Shown here: positions 1 to 8,571 of the stretch, in pieces
Layout: each line of letters starts with the position of its first letter
Position numbering within the stretch: the stretch's first letter is position 1
DNA from: Scytonema sp035967975
GTDB taxonomy: Bacteria > Cyanobacteriota > Cyanobacteriia > Cyanobacteriales > Nostocaceae
Direction: 5' to 3'
Assembly: GCA_035967975.1 (NCBI GenBank)
Contig: JAWQFQ010000026.1
Coordinates: forward strand, 1 to 64,000
Length of the DNA stretch: 64,000 nucleotides
Notes under the pieces: generated by a model
The model's database searches: none
What the model was told of the DNA's origin: nothing
What the model saw: only the letters and a program-made list of their open reading frames with translations
Program-made: the position numbers and the translations under genes

Positions 1-48
1 CGTTGAAGCACGAAGCCTACACCGACCGCGAAGGGCGGTGTAGGTAGT

Positions 49-144
49 TCACTAGCGTTCCTAGCTTCCTCTGATGCTGACTACATTACAGGTAGCACTT
101 TCTTTGTAGATGGAGGACTGCTGTGGAATTATCAAGAGCAATAA
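49..144 (+). pseudogene. 3' fragment of SDR (glucose-1-dehydrogenase-like) gene
   Basis: The last 31 codons of a classical short-chain dehydrogenase survive here, ending LLWNYQEQ and a TAA. The peptide matches the C-terminus of the intact SDR at 51249-52016 almost residue for residue, lacking one alanine in the SLAAFLASSD stretch. Upstream bases 1-48 are unrelated sequence with a short palindrome, so the NAD-binding and catalytic parts are gone. It is a remnant and not a working enzyme. The DNA differs from the intact paralogue at many silent sites, so the copies separated long ago. Confidence 0.8.
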
Positions 145-184
145 ATGATTGACTGTTATTCTCACTATTTACAACAGAGCTATC

Positions 185-898
185 ATGACAAACGCCAATC
201 TGTTTATTCCTATCATTTTGGGTACTCCCCGTCAAGGTCGTCAAAGCGAATATGTTGCCAAATTTCTTGTGGAGCAGGTTGCAGCACGAGATGACGTAGA
301 TACGGAGCTGATTGATATTCGTAATATTCCCATTGCTACTGACGATGCAGGCGAATCTATTAAAGATCCTCAATTTTCTGCCCTTGTTGAGCGGTCAGAT
401 GGGTTAATTATTGTTGCACCAGAGTACAACCACGGTTACCCCGGTATGCTCAAACATGTACTGGACACTTGCCTCAAAGAATACATTCATAAAGCTGTCG
501 GTTTGTGTGGTGTTTCAGCCGGTCCTTTTGGTGGTACGCGAGTGATACAAAACCTATTACCTGTGATGCGTGAGTTGGGTCTGATGACGATTTTCTATGA
601 CCTCAACTTTAGCAATGTTCAAAATTTGTTTGATGAGTCAGGCAATTTGATTGACAAACCAACCTATATTCGCCGCTTAGAACGGTTCATGAACGAGTTA
701 GTTTGGATGTCAACTGTACTTAGGTACGGGCGTACAGAAGTCAACTTGGAAAAGAAAGACACTACCCAAGTCAACCTCCACGCTAACAAGCCCTGTCCAG
801 CAATAGCTGCTCAGATGGGTACAGATGTGATGGATACGGTTCTTCAAGTCAGTCATAATGCTCAGACTGGTGAAGTGGAAGCCACTCCAGTTGCTTAA
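185..898 (+). CDS. NADPH-dependent FMN reductase family protein
   Basis: A 237-residue flavodoxin-fold protein. The phosphate-binding loop GTPRQGRQSE lies at residues 13-22 and the FMN-binding APEYNHGYPGMLKHVLD motif at 78-94, both typical of NADPH-dependent FMN reductases and related quinone or azo reductases. Members move electrons from NAD(P)H to FMN or quinones in the cytosol; the substrate cannot be read from sequence. I start at ATG 185 (MTNANLF) because the longer frame begins with TTG 149 only five bases after the SDR fragment. The C-terminal 50 residues or so extend past the usual core and look family-specific. It sits between two broken genes and is itself intact. Confidence 0.85.
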   Translation: MTNANLFIPIILGTPRQGRQSEYVAKFLVEQVAARDDVDTELIDIRNIPIATDDAGESIKDPQFSALVERSDGLIIVAPEYNHGYPGMLKHVLDTCLKEYIHKAVGLCGVSAGPFGGTRVIQNLLPVMRELGLMTIFYDLNFSNVQNLFDESGNLIDKPTYIRRLERFMNELVWMSTVLRYGRTEVNLEKKDTTQVNLHANKPCPAIAAQMGTDVMDTVLQVSHNAQTGEVEATPVA

Positions 899-1104
899 TA
901 TCAAGTCTGGTAAATCACCTATAATAGAAGTGATTTAAGTCCTTAGTATAGAATTGCACAAGTTTGTAGCGTTATAGTTTGTGTTTGAGATGCATGCGCT
1001 AAAGCGCTACTACAAGCTTTTACTCGTCACTATTTTACTTTTTCTCAGCCCGTTGAGCGATAAATTGCCTCAATGTTAAATTCAATATCTCCAGGAAAAT
1101 TCAC

Positions 1105-1596
1105 ATGACAGTCAATCTTCAAGGAATATTGCAGCCACCAGGACAAGGATCGTCCTACTGGGTGCTTGGGGACTTATATACTTTTAAAGCAGTGGGTGAA
1201 GACACTGGTCAAGCCTATGCCCTTGTTGAGATTATTGTTCAACCGCAGAGTGGCTCCCCACTTCACATTCACACTCATGAGGACGAAGCTTTCTATATTC
1301 AAGAGGGAGAATTAGAATTTCAACTCGACGAACAGATAATTAAAGCGACGCCTGGAACTTTTCTCCATTCTCCTAAAGGTCAACTCCACAGATTCACAAA
1401 TATTGGGACAACGCCAGCAAAATTGCTGTTTTGGTTGATACCTGCGGGTTTAGAAAAGCTTTTCATGGAGGTAGGTCTCCCAGAAGCAAATCGGGAGGCT
1501 CAACCACCTACTGTGAGTCCTGCAGACATTGAAAAAATTGTAGCAACTGCATATTCGTATGGTTTGCACATTTTTCCTCCTTTGTCTAAGTCTTGA
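1105..1596 (+). CDS. Cupin-domain protein
   Basis: A 163-residue single-domain cupin. Cupin motif 1 is visible as HIHTHEDEAFYIQEGELEF (residues 54-72), with His54, His56 and acidic residues as metal ligands. Motif 2 (GTFLHSPKGQLHRF, about 84-97) supplies the last His. Such small cupins range from quercetinase-like dioxygenases to sugar-binding or regulatory proteins, so no substrate is assigned. ATG 1105 follows an AGGA ribosome-binding site about ten bases upstream. It is separated from the FMN reductase by 206 bases that contain a partial dispersed repeat, so shared transcription is possible but unproven. Confidence 0.8.
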   Translation: MTVNLQGILQPPGQGSSYWVLGDLYTFKAVGEDTGQAYALVEIIVQPQSGSPLHIHTHEDEAFYIQEGELEFQLDEQIIKATPGTFLHSPKGQLHRFTNIGTTPAKLLFWLIPAGLEKLFMEVGLPEANREAQPPTVSPADIEKIVATAYSYGLHIFPPLSKS

Positions 1597-1607
1597 TTTA
1601 TCAAACT

Positions 1608-1690
1608 ATAGCGGTTCTCAATTGAGTGTAATACATACTTGAATTAAAAAACCGCAGATGGACGCAGATAAACGCAGATAACTTCATTCA
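1608..1690. repeat. Dispersed intergenic repeats (CGGTTCTCA unit and CGCAGATG unit)
   Basis: The stretch starting CTATAGCGGTTCTCA recurs near 11051. The CGCAGATGGACGCAGATAAACGCAG tract recurs near 43710 and, inverted, near 49720. These are noncoding dispersed repeats of a kind common between cyanobacterial genes. Confidence 0.6.
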
Positions 1691-1774
1691 AATAGACATT
1701 TGGTGAAAAAGATGTCTATTCAATCAGACAGGCTATAAATCCAGAAAAAATACATATCTGCATGAGGTGAGATT

Positions 1775-1894
1775 ATGACAAGTTTAACTCAAGAAGAAAT
1801 TAGATTGGAAGAAGCGTTGAATCACAAAGCCCATTGGCGCAGATGGGGACCGTATTTGAGCGATCGCCAATGGGGAACTCTCCCATCTCCTTAA
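1775..1894 (+). pseudogene. 5' fragment of glucosidase-like gene
   Basis: An ATG reading frame of 39 codons reads MTSLTQEEIRLEE and later WRRWGPYLSDRQWGTL. This matches the N-terminus of the intact 888-residue glucosidase at 46978-49644 (WKRWGPYLSERQWGTV). Similarity stops at about 1880, where the frame runs into unrelated DNA belonging to the 3' end of the LamG gene on the other strand, and it ends at TAA 1892-1894. A GAGGTGAG ribosome-binding site is preserved ahead of the start. The gene has lost more than 95 percent of its length and is not functional. Confidence 0.8.
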
Positions 1895-3897
1895 CGCCAA
1901 ATCCGACCCCTGCGGAAGGGTATCTTTGTCTCCTCAGGTAATAAATCCTTTGCCACTCTCTTCCACCAGTATCCGTAATCCTCCAGTCCAGTAGAATTGG
2001 TCAGGCGTTCTATAGCGCTTGCCTCGTCAACTATCGGTATCAGAGACTGACTCCAGGAGGCATTGTATATCTTGCCGTTGTTGGGATTGCTTGTCCTGTC
2101 TTTGACTGTAATACCGCTACCTTCCGATAAAGGAAAGTAGTCTGTCAGTCCTGGTTCGTTACCACGCAAGCGATGGTACATATCCCTTTGAATTTCACTT
2201 TGCGATCTCGGGCGATTCCACAGCCGCACTTCGCTGATTTTGCCGTGGAAGAATCTGTCCGAAAAATCGGCTTGTCCGCCAATCCGCACTTTTGCGCCTG
2301 TGGAACTTATCCTGGGAATCACGGCTTGATTGTCATTTTGCACTCCATTGATGTAGAGTTTTGTTTCTCCGGCTTTATTCCCCGCTTTCACAACGGCAAC
2401 GTGATTCCAGTCATTTAAAGTGATGCTGTTATTGGTCGAGGCGATCATTTCATGTGGAGCATTTTTCTGAAACTTTAACTCGTTGCCTTCTAAGTATAAA
2501 ATATTGTCACACTCACCGTAAATCACCCACTTACCCAAATCGGTTGTGTTAGCACCAGCAATGGTAGTTGGGTCATATGTGGGACAAATCCAAGCCTCAA
2601 TTGTGAAGTTCCCGGTTAATTTGGCGCTATTTGAATCGATATCTACATAATCATCCGGGCTATCAAAGACTAGTACTGACTGGAGGGTTGTCTTTAAAGC
2701 TACTGGTTTAACGACCTTGAGTGCAGCCAGGGGTATGTCAGAGTTCTGCCAAGTAGCGCCCCCATAAATTGTGCCGTTTTGAGCGTTTGGAGTCTTGTCG
2801 AAGACGACATCGCCCTCGCCTTCAGCCAAAGCCCAGTATCCCACCAATCCCGGTTCATTGCCAACCAGACGGCGAGACATATCTGCTTTGATTTCTTCAG
2901 TAGTGCGGACTTTATTCCAAAAGCGAAGTTCACTGATTTGACCGTACCAATATTCTTTACCTCCAATATCTTTCCTGCCGATTTCGCACGCAGCCTGACT
3001 GATGTTAGCTGGCGCATTTCCTTGCACAATCTCGATTAATTCGCCATTCACATAAAAATAAGCATCATAATCGTTATCTAGTGCCACAGCTAAATGATAC
3101 CAAGTGTCTACAGCTAGGTTAGCTTGGGTGGTGTCGTAATCTCTAATATCGTAAGTGGTAAATCGAATTTGGTTACCTGTCAAACCAAAACCATAAGCTC
3201 TTGGTTTGGAAAATATTCTTTGCACTGAGTCCAATTTGTTTGTTTTGACCCAGGCTGATATGGTAAAATTGTTGGTTAATTCAAAATTGCTAGTGTAGCT
3301 TATTTCTACATAATCATCCTGACCATCAAAGTTTAGTACAGACTGGATCTGTCCCGACTGTGTGTCCTTAACCATAGAGGGTTCCTTCCGGTTTTGTTGA
3401 ATAGAGATTGGTACAGGTGCAGGGGTTGGTGCGATCGCTTGGAGTTTCAAGTAGTCAATAGAGTGTTTTCCGTCTTTGCCACCATTAGTCGTAATCGACA
3501 ACCTATGCTTTCCTGCAGCAAGTGCCCCCAAGGGAATTTCGTTTTCTTTGAGCTTTCCTTCTCCTACTCCGACAATTTTCGTCAACAACTCCCCATTTAG
3601 AAACAGGCTATCCTCTTCCGAACCGTAGAAATTGTAGAACAGAATCAACTGACCCTGACCATAGTCACGCTCCAAGGTAAAATCGATGTTGAGCTTATCA
3701 GTTGAGATGCTCTTAGAGGGTTTTCTAGCCTCTGGAGCGGTGATGATCCCAGGAATGCTGGGATGGTTAATTGAGTCAGCATCACTGCCGACAGTATAAT
3801 CATACTCCTCACTCCAGGCTCCTTTGGTAAGAAATTCTTTTGACCCGTCCCCAGGTCTACCAATTTGCCAGAGTATTTCTGGTTCGCTCATCGTCAC
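1891..3897 (-). CDS. Two-LamG-domain lectin-like protein with rhamnogalacturonan-lyase-type N-terminal domain
   Basis: A 668-residue protein with no signal peptide. Residues 1-155 (start ILWQIGRPGDGSKEF, then LFLNGELL and HRLSITTNGG) resemble the carbohydrate-binding domain III of rhamnogalacturonan lyases. Two LamG/concanavalin-A-like jelly rolls follow at about 186-395 and 407-625. Each has an N-terminal strand of the LxFDxxDDYV type and the WHLAV or WNHVAVV strand, and each closes with ISELRFWN or ISEVRLWN and a GYW or DYF motif. LamG domains bind glycans or proteins. The tail ends in a basic RRGRIWR. The GTG 3897 start has GGAG five bases upstream; ATG 3891 is an alternative. It is the nearest same-strand gene to the PatA-like protease, and its 3' end marks the breakpoint in the glucosidase remnant. 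Confidence 0.75.
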   Translation of the reverse strand: MTMSEPEILWQIGRPGDGSKEFLTKGAWSEEYDYTVGSDADSINHPSIPGIITAPEARKPSKSISTDKLNIDFTLERDYGQGQLILFYNFYGSEEDSLFLNGELLTKIVGVGEGKLKENEIPLGALAAGKHRLSITTNGGKDGKHSIDYLKLQAIAPTPAPVPISIQQNRKEPSMVKDTQSGQIQSVLNFDGQDDYVEISYTSNFELTNNFTISAWVKTNKLDSVQRIFSKPRAYGFGLTGNQIRFTTYDIRDYDTTQANLAVDTWYHLAVALDNDYDAYFYVNGELIEIVQGNAPANISQAACEIGRKDIGGKEYWYGQISELRFWNKVRTTEEIKADMSRRLVGNEPGLVGYWALAEGEGDVVFDKTPNAQNGTIYGGATWQNSDIPLAALKVVKPVALKTTLQSVLVFDSPDDYVDIDSNSAKLTGNFTIEAWICPTYDPTTIAGANTTDLGKWVIYGECDNILYLEGNELKFQKNAPHEMIASTNNSITLNDWNHVAVVKAGNKAGETKLYINGVQNDNQAVIPRISSTGAKVRIGGQADFSDRFFHGKISEVRLWNRPRSQSEIQRDMYHRLRGNEPGLTDYFPLSEGSGITVKDRTSNPNNGKIYNASWSQSLIPIVDEASAIERLTNSTGLEDYGYWWKRVAKDLLPEETKIPFRRGRIWR

Positions 3898-4037
3898 GAC
3901 TACTCCATAAAACTCAACTTGTAGGGCATCCTACAACGCACCCTACAACTAAAGGATGCGCCAATTTACTAGCCTTCGTGGCAGTTGTAGGGAAAAGGAT
4001 CAGGGGTAAGGGGGAAACAATAAAAAAACCTTTCCCT

Positions 4038-4295
4038 TTAACCTTTCGCCTTTCCCCAACAAGTGCAAGAACTCTTGAATTGGTTATAGGTTCTGTACTG
4101 ATACGCTGCTGGATCGTTGAAGTTTGCCCCGTGCAACAAATCTATGCGAATAGCCACCAAATCTGAAACCGTGCCTAGAGTCACATCAACTGTCCGATGG
4201 GGATAGATATACACGCTTTCGGGATCATCACGTTTAATCGTGCCTTGAGTCACATCAAATCTTTTTACTGGGGCTGCAAGTATTGGGAATCTCAT
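4038..4295 (-). CDS. Small hypothetical protein between LamG and PatA-like genes
   Basis: An 85-residue frame from ATG 4295 starts MRFPILAAPVKRFDV and contains the stretches YIYPHRTVDVTLG and HGANFNDPAAYQYRTYNQF. I recognise no family. It lies on the same strand as its two neighbours, which is why I keep it, but no clear ribosome-binding site precedes the start and the last dozen residues overlap low-complexity spacer sequence. It may be a small genuine gene, or a decayed piece of one. Confidence 0.35.
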   Translation of the reverse strand: MRFPILAAPVKRFDVTQGTIKRDDPESVYIYPHRTVDVTLGTVSDLVAIRIDLLHGANFNDPAAYQYRTYNQFKSSCTCWGKAKG

Positions 4296-4361
4296 TGTTT
4301 TGCTAATTGCTGATTTCAGGATTGTTAATTGCCAGACTACCATTTCTCCCCCCCCTCATAG

Positions 4362-4555
4362 TCTACGGTGTACACACATCTCACTCAAAACCTCACCCTT
4401 GATTTTTGCTACGCAAAAATCTTTCCCTCTCTTTATTAAGGAGAGGGATGCCCGACAGGGCAGGGTGAGGTTCCGAACGCGAGTGCGTCTCGTAGAGAAG
4501 AATATTGGGTAATTCGATGACTTGTGTGTACACGGTAACCCTCATAGTAAGAAGG
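4362..4555. repeat. Palindromic repeat block (MITE-like)
   Basis: The block is flanked by inverted GGTGTACACACA and TGTGTGTACACG ends. Inside is a second palindrome, CCTCACCC ... GGGTGAGG, around a GGAGAGGG core. Nothing in it encodes a protein. It fills the gap between the small hypothetical gene and the protease gene. Confidence 0.5.
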
Positions 4556-4583
4556 CAGGGAGAATAGCAAACGCAAAATCTGT

Positions 4584-6584
4584 TCAATAAGGTGTAGACC
4601 AAGTTTTAACATCGCCCAAGGTGACGGGGATAATATCGCTCACATCAATGGTGAAGCGGAACACCTTCTTCGCCCGACGGCTATTTTCTGGGTCAAAAAA
4701 CTTCAGTTTCACATCCCAACAATCGCTGTCTAACCGACAGAAGGGGCTTTTCTCCACAGTGATGCTGTCCAGTTCCATGCCTGTCGCCACCGCTTGCGAG
4801 AAGGTAGTCGCGGCTTGAAAGGCATTGGTAGCGGCAAAGTTAAGCGCCCGGTCTTGGGAAGTTGTTCCCAAATTTCTCAAATCATAATAAATTCGATTCA
4901 GGAAGCTTTCTAGGGTGCGCCGCATTCTGTCCTCGTCGGTTGTTCCCTCCTCTTGACCTACCGTTCGCAACGCCGCAGCAACGAGGGTGTTGACTTTCCA
5001 ACCGTAGATTCCGCGTGTATTCTGCGGTTCAATCACGGGAACGACTTGCCCGGAGAACAGCTTAACGGTTTTGCCTGTTAATATCCCAGGGATGCTGACT
5101 CTTTCGACATAATCTCCGCTGGTTTCCGCTTGTATCTGCCCTGCTAAGAGTTCTTGCAAAACTCCATAAACATCTCTGGCAAACGGACCAACAGGTTCAA
5201 TGGCATAAATCGGAGTTAACTCCAAGTTCAACGTCCAAATCAATGATCTTGCTTCTGAGGGATTACTTTCCAAATAATCCACCATCTGACGGGCATCGTA
5301 GGGGTTGGCGGGAACTCCGGTGTTATCAATCTCTACTGCAGGCATGAATTGTTTAAACGAGTCGCGCCGTGCTTCTGTGCCGAAATCGTAACCCAAGGTT
5401 CCCAAGGCGTAGACTAATTGAGCATCAGCCAGTTCGCTAGGGGCTTGGCTTGCGGTGATGTAGTTGGAGAAACGATTTGGCATAGCAGTAGGTCGAGTAG
5501 TAGGTATAGTTGGAGTCGTTATAGGTGCGGAAGTGACAACAGAAGTAGCGGGAACAATTTGCTCTGGAATTCGCTCTGAAATTTGGTCTGGTGCGGTAGG
5601 TACAAATTCTTCCGGGTTGGGTGAGGTCTGAGTGTCAGTTGTTCTCTCACAGCCACAACCAGCAGCTTCAACGGTTTCGATGGTTTCAATGGTTCCTAAT
5701 TCCTCAGACACGGTTCCTCCTGTAAGATGTTGCAATGCACCAGAAATATTCAGCTTGCCCAGCAAACAGCGACTCAAATCATTGGTATCGTTTGGTGTGC
5801 AAGGTATAGCAGTTTCTAATAAGGCAGTTTTCACTTTGTGGGGATCTGGTTTTTCGCCGCGCTGAACTTGTAGACTTAGCAGCAAGGCGGCGACTCCTGA
5901 CACAATCGGGGCTGCAAAGCTAGTTCCACTGAGTCGAATTGTACCACCTCCCGGTTTTGCACCTTTGATGTTTTCTCCTGGTGCCAGGATGCCTTGGTTC
6001 TCATATCCCCAGTTGCTAAAGTCGATAGGTTTGCCTAGGTCATTCATCGCCCCCACTGCCAAAACACTAGGAAGGGCGGCGGGGACGTGCAAGCATTTGC
6101 AACCATCATTACCAGCCGCAGCAACAATTAAAACGTTGTTGTCATTGCACAGTTGCACAGCTTTTTGAAGCCAGCCATCTGCTTCACCAACATCTGTGAG
6201 TTGTCCACCGCTGATATTGATAATGTGGGCCCCTGCATCGACAGCTTGTTCTATGGCGCGAGATAAATCCAGTTGAGATAGCTTGCGTCCACTATCAGGA
6301 AATACGGGAATTATTAATCCTCGACAGTTGGGAGCAATGCCTTCAACAACAGAATTTGGTTGACCAAAAATGACGCTAGCAACATGAGTTCCATGTACAG
6401 ACATGGTGCCATCAGCAGTGGCTTCACCTTGTACAAGTGTAGGTAGTTTCGTCAATTTTGCACCCACAAAACAAGGGTGATTTTGGTCAACTAATCCGTC
6501 GAGTACGGCGACACAGATTTTTGAGTCGCCAGTAGTTGATGCCCTAAGCTTCTGGATGCCTGGGATTTTTTTTGTGTTAGGCAT
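4584..6584 (-). CDS. PatA-type cyanobactin maturation protease (subtilisin S8 plus PatA/PatG C-terminal domain)
   Basis: A 666-residue protein. The S8 domain covers residues 1-285: Asp29 in AVLDGLVD, His64 in HGTHVAS, Asn159 in AAAGND, Ser222 in SGTSFAAP. A Pro/Thr-rich linker (about 290-370, with CGC) leads to a C-terminal domain with LVYALGTLGYDFGTEARRDS, characteristic of PatA and PatG. PatA cuts leader peptides from cyanobactin precursors; PatG cuts the C-terminal tail and cyclises. The Asp-His distance is 35 residues, so the macrocyclase insertion of PatG (Asp548-His618) is absent and the protein should be a leader protease. It faces three precursor genes across a shared upstream region, which supports the role. 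Confidence 0.88.
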   Translation of the reverse strand: MPNTKKIPGIQKLRASTTGDSKICVAVLDGLVDQNHPCFVGAKLTKLPTLVQGEATADGTMSVHGTHVASVIFGQPNSVVEGIAPNCRGLIIPVFPDSGRKLSQLDLSRAIEQAVDAGAHIINISGGQLTDVGEADGWLQKAVQLCNDNNVLIVAAAGNDGCKCLHVPAALPSVLAVGAMNDLGKPIDFSNWGYENQGILAPGENIKGAKPGGGTIRLSGTSFAAPIVSGVAALLLSLQVQRGEKPDPHKVKTALLETAIPCTPNDTNDLSRCLLGKLNISGALQHLTGGTVSEELGTIETIETVEAAGCGCERTTDTQTSPNPEEFVPTAPDQISERIPEQIVPATSVVTSAPITTPTIPTTRPTAMPNRFSNYITASQAPSELADAQLVYALGTLGYDFGTEARRDSFKQFMPAVEIDNTGVPANPYDARQMVDYLESNPSEARSLIWTLNLELTPIYAIEPVGPFARDVYGVLQELLAGQIQAETSGDYVERVSIPGILTGKTVKLFSGQVVPVIEPQNTRGIYGWKVNTLVAAALRTVGQEEGTTDEDRMRRTLESFLNRIYYDLRNLGTTSQDRALNFAATNAFQAATTFSQAVATGMELDSITVEKSPFCRLDSDCWDVKLKFFDPENSRRAKKVFRFTIDVSDIIPVTLGDVKTWSTPY

Positions 6585-6630
6585 TTGAGCACGAAGCGAG
6601 CAAGCAAAAATGTGAAAGATTCAATCAAGA

Positions 6631-6687
6631 ACATACAAAACTTTTGCTTTTTTTGATAGTCAAAAGACACAAAAGTTAAACTTTCAC
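6631..6687. promoter_or_regulatory. Shared upstream element, copy 1 (inverted AACTTTTG / CAAAAGTT)
   Basis: Fifty-seven bases match 8141-8197 without gaps: ACATACAMAACTTTTGC, then TTTGATAGTC, then ACAAAAGTTAAACTTTCA. The inverted arms AACTTTTG and CAAAAGTT are a plausible operator. This copy lies between the PatA-like gene and precursor 1; the other copy lies upstream of precursor 3, which points to common control. Confidence 0.6.
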
Positions 6688-7089
6688 AGATTTGACCAAA
6701 TCATATTTAATTTATTTATCAAATAAATATAAACATATTATATAATTTTTATAAAGATTTATTATAAGAAATCATCATGACAAAGATATTGACAATTGCT
6801 TGAGTTTATCATTTTGATGCCAGAGGAATTAATTCAAAGAATTGCATTCAGCAAGAGCGAAAAGCGGCAAGAGCGCGAAAATCGTTTGCGCGGACTTAAT
6901 CTGTTCATTGGACGCGCTATGCATTCGCCGCCTCATATTTCGGCGTGGCCAACTCAATGTTGTTGCGCGGTTTTTTGATCTGACTTTAACCGCGCTCTGT
7001 GATGATGCGATATTATGAATGAATTGGCGACTCGCGTTGCGCGTTAGGCTCGTTTGAGTGTTACTCTTTACGAAGAAAGGAAAAAACTC

Positions 7090-7257
7090 ATGTCTAAGAG
7101 AAACTTATTTCCCCAACAAACTGCACCAGTAGCGAGAGAAACAAACACTAAGAATTCTTTCGGAGAAAATGAAAAAGGGATAGTTCCCTCGAAAACGGGA
7201 CTAACGGATATCTGGCACCTAAGTGTTGACCCTTTTGCAGGGGATGATGCGAAGTAA
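7090..7257 (+). CDS. Cyanobactin-like precursor peptide 1
   Basis: A 55-residue peptide. The leader MSKRNLFPQQTAPVARE has the cyanobactin pattern (M-x-K-x-N-L-x-P-x-Q-x-x-P-V-x-R). A variable middle ends in SVDP, and the C-terminal recognition sequence is FAGDDAK (residues 49-55). In known families such as anacyclamides and aeruginosamides the core lies just before FAGDDA and often ends in proline, as here. The LAELSEEAL-type heterocyclase recognition element is absent, matching the absence of a PatD gene. A GAAAGGAAAAAACTC ribosome-binding region precedes ATG 7090. I infer that the PatA-like protease is its processing enzyme; the product is unknown. Confidence 0.82.
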   Translation: MSKRNLFPQQTAPVARETNTKNSFGENEKGIVPSKTGLTDIWHLSVDPFAGDDAK

Positions 7258-7317
7258 TCACCCCAATCATACCAGTTACCTCAAAGAAGTTACTCTCAAA
7301 AAGAAAGGAAAAAACTC

Positions 7318-7470
7318 CTGTCCAAGAGAAACTTACGTCCCCAACAAACTGCACCAGTAGCGAGAGAAACCTACACCACCAATTTTTTCCAACAAAGGCA
7401 AGGGGTTTGTGCTCATTTGGAAAGTACACCTCCCTATTTACCTCCCTTTGCAGGGGATGATGCGGAGTAA
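7318..7470 (+). CDS. Cyanobactin-like precursor peptide 2 (CTG in place of ATG)
   Basis: A 50-residue peptide with leader xSKRNLRPQQTAPVARE and tail PPFAGDDAE. The middle region is GVCAHLESTPPYLP. The sequence before it (AAAGAAAGGAAAAAACTC) is the same as before precursor 1, but the start codon is CTG and there is no in-frame ATG, GTG or TTG nearby. Either CTG is used inefficiently or the gene has been silenced by one A-to-C change. The reading frame and recognition tail are intact, so loss, if any, is recent. It was produced by tandem duplication of the precursor 1 unit. The core ends in proline, as in the other copies. Confidence 0.7.
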   Translation: MSKRNLRPQQTAPVARETYTTNFFQQRQGVCAHLESTPPYLPPFAGDDAE

Positions 7471-8140
7471 TGACCCCAATCATATCACTCACCTCATAAG
7501 GTAAGAACCCTTTTTCCACTTTTATTGGCGCACGATTCGCCTCAATGAATTGACGTACAACTTGTGTCAGTTCGGAGTTTTCCGATCAGAGGCAATCGCG
7601 ATCGCTAAAGTAAAAAATGAAAAGTCAAAAGTCAAAAAAACGACTCTTGTGGTTGACTTTTGATTTTTGATTTTTGAATTCCCCAACCCGATGCTACCCC
7701 AGTAGCATCGGGTTGGGGTTTTCTCCTTGGGCTTGTAAGTAGGTCAACATTGAAAAGCGTAAAATAGAGTCTTTGCGATTACTTCGCTTCACCCTTCGGG
7801 TTCGCCAGTCGCCTAGGTCGGGAAACCCTCCTGCAGCGCTGGTCTCACTGCGTTCTGCTCGTAATGACATTTCACGTTTAATTAGGTAGATCGCTACTTA
7901 CTTCTGACAAAACCCTTTATACTTTTGGGCACATTCTTTTAAACTGCTTATTCTTAATGCGATCGCCACATGAAGGCTCCCTTTGGCAGCATCGCACCTT
8001 TTCAATAGTCTTACTCTGGCGCGATAGCTTCGCTTGCCTTACAAAGCAAAGCGCACGCTACGCGCTTTTTGCAGATCGCGCTTTGCAAGAGACGCCCTTG
8101 GTGTATCCCTTGACTCAAAGCAGGGAAATAATTACAAAAA
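7471..8140. other. Spacer between precursors 2 and 3: duplicated block, terminator, dispersed repeats
   Basis: Holds a block at 7505-7585 that is duplicated after precursor 3, the strong terminator at 7681-7722, and dispersed GC-rich repeats (about 7770-7870 and 7960-8100) with no believable gene. Confidence 0.6.
7681..7722 (+). terminator. Rho-independent terminator after precursors 1-2
   Basis: A perfect 16-bp stem, CCCCAACCCGATGCTA paired with TAGCATCGGGTTGGGG, has a six-base loop and is followed by TTTT. It would end transcription of the first two precursor genes. A degraded relative, with the right arm kept, lies at about 8938-8964 after precursor 3. Confidence 0.85.
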
Positions 8141-8197
8141 ACATACACAACTTTTGCACACTTTGATAGTCCAAATATACAAAAGTTAAACTTTCAA
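8141..8197. promoter_or_regulatory. Shared upstream element, copy 2
   Basis: Gap-free match to 6631-6687 including the inverted AACTTTTG and CAAAAGTT arms. It lies about 375 bases before the precursor 3 start. Further matches downstream (TTGACAAnnnnTT.ATCATTTT and TTTGAGTGTTnCTCTT near the leader) show that the whole promoter region was duplicated with the gene. Confidence 0.6.
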
Positions 8198-8571
8198 AAA
8201 CTAATGAATAAAACGATTTGTTTTACTTATAAAAAAAAGAAATCTCTGCTAATTAATAAGAAAAAGTCATGGTCAATCGGTTGACAAGCGTTATCATTTT
8301 TACCTATGATTTCATAGGAATTCATGACCGCCATTACACATTTGCGTGACCCGCGTGAGCAGTGTTTTGTTAATTGATGAAATTGCACACTGCCTCAGCG
8401 TGAGTGTGTTTGTGTTTGCTACGCCTGAGTGGCGCAATAATTACGGTTTTTGTCAGTGACAAAAACCTCGCACCAAAGGCGCGGAGCGTGCGTGCGATTG
8501 GCGTGAAGAGCGTGGGTGACTCCTGGGCGTAGCTTTTGAGTGTTCCTCTTAATTAAGGAAATAAAAAACTC

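Noticed and set aside
2700..3029. Alternative-frame protein inside the LamG gene
   Set aside because: Shadow of a strongly supported LamG domain; no ribosome-binding site.
7148..7519. Minus-strand frame of 123 codons over precursors 1 and 2
   Set aside because: It is the reverse reading of two precursor genes; its composition follows the precursor codons.
7957..8166. 69-codon plus-strand frame
   Set aside because: Lies in GC-rich dispersed repeats and the duplicated upstream element.
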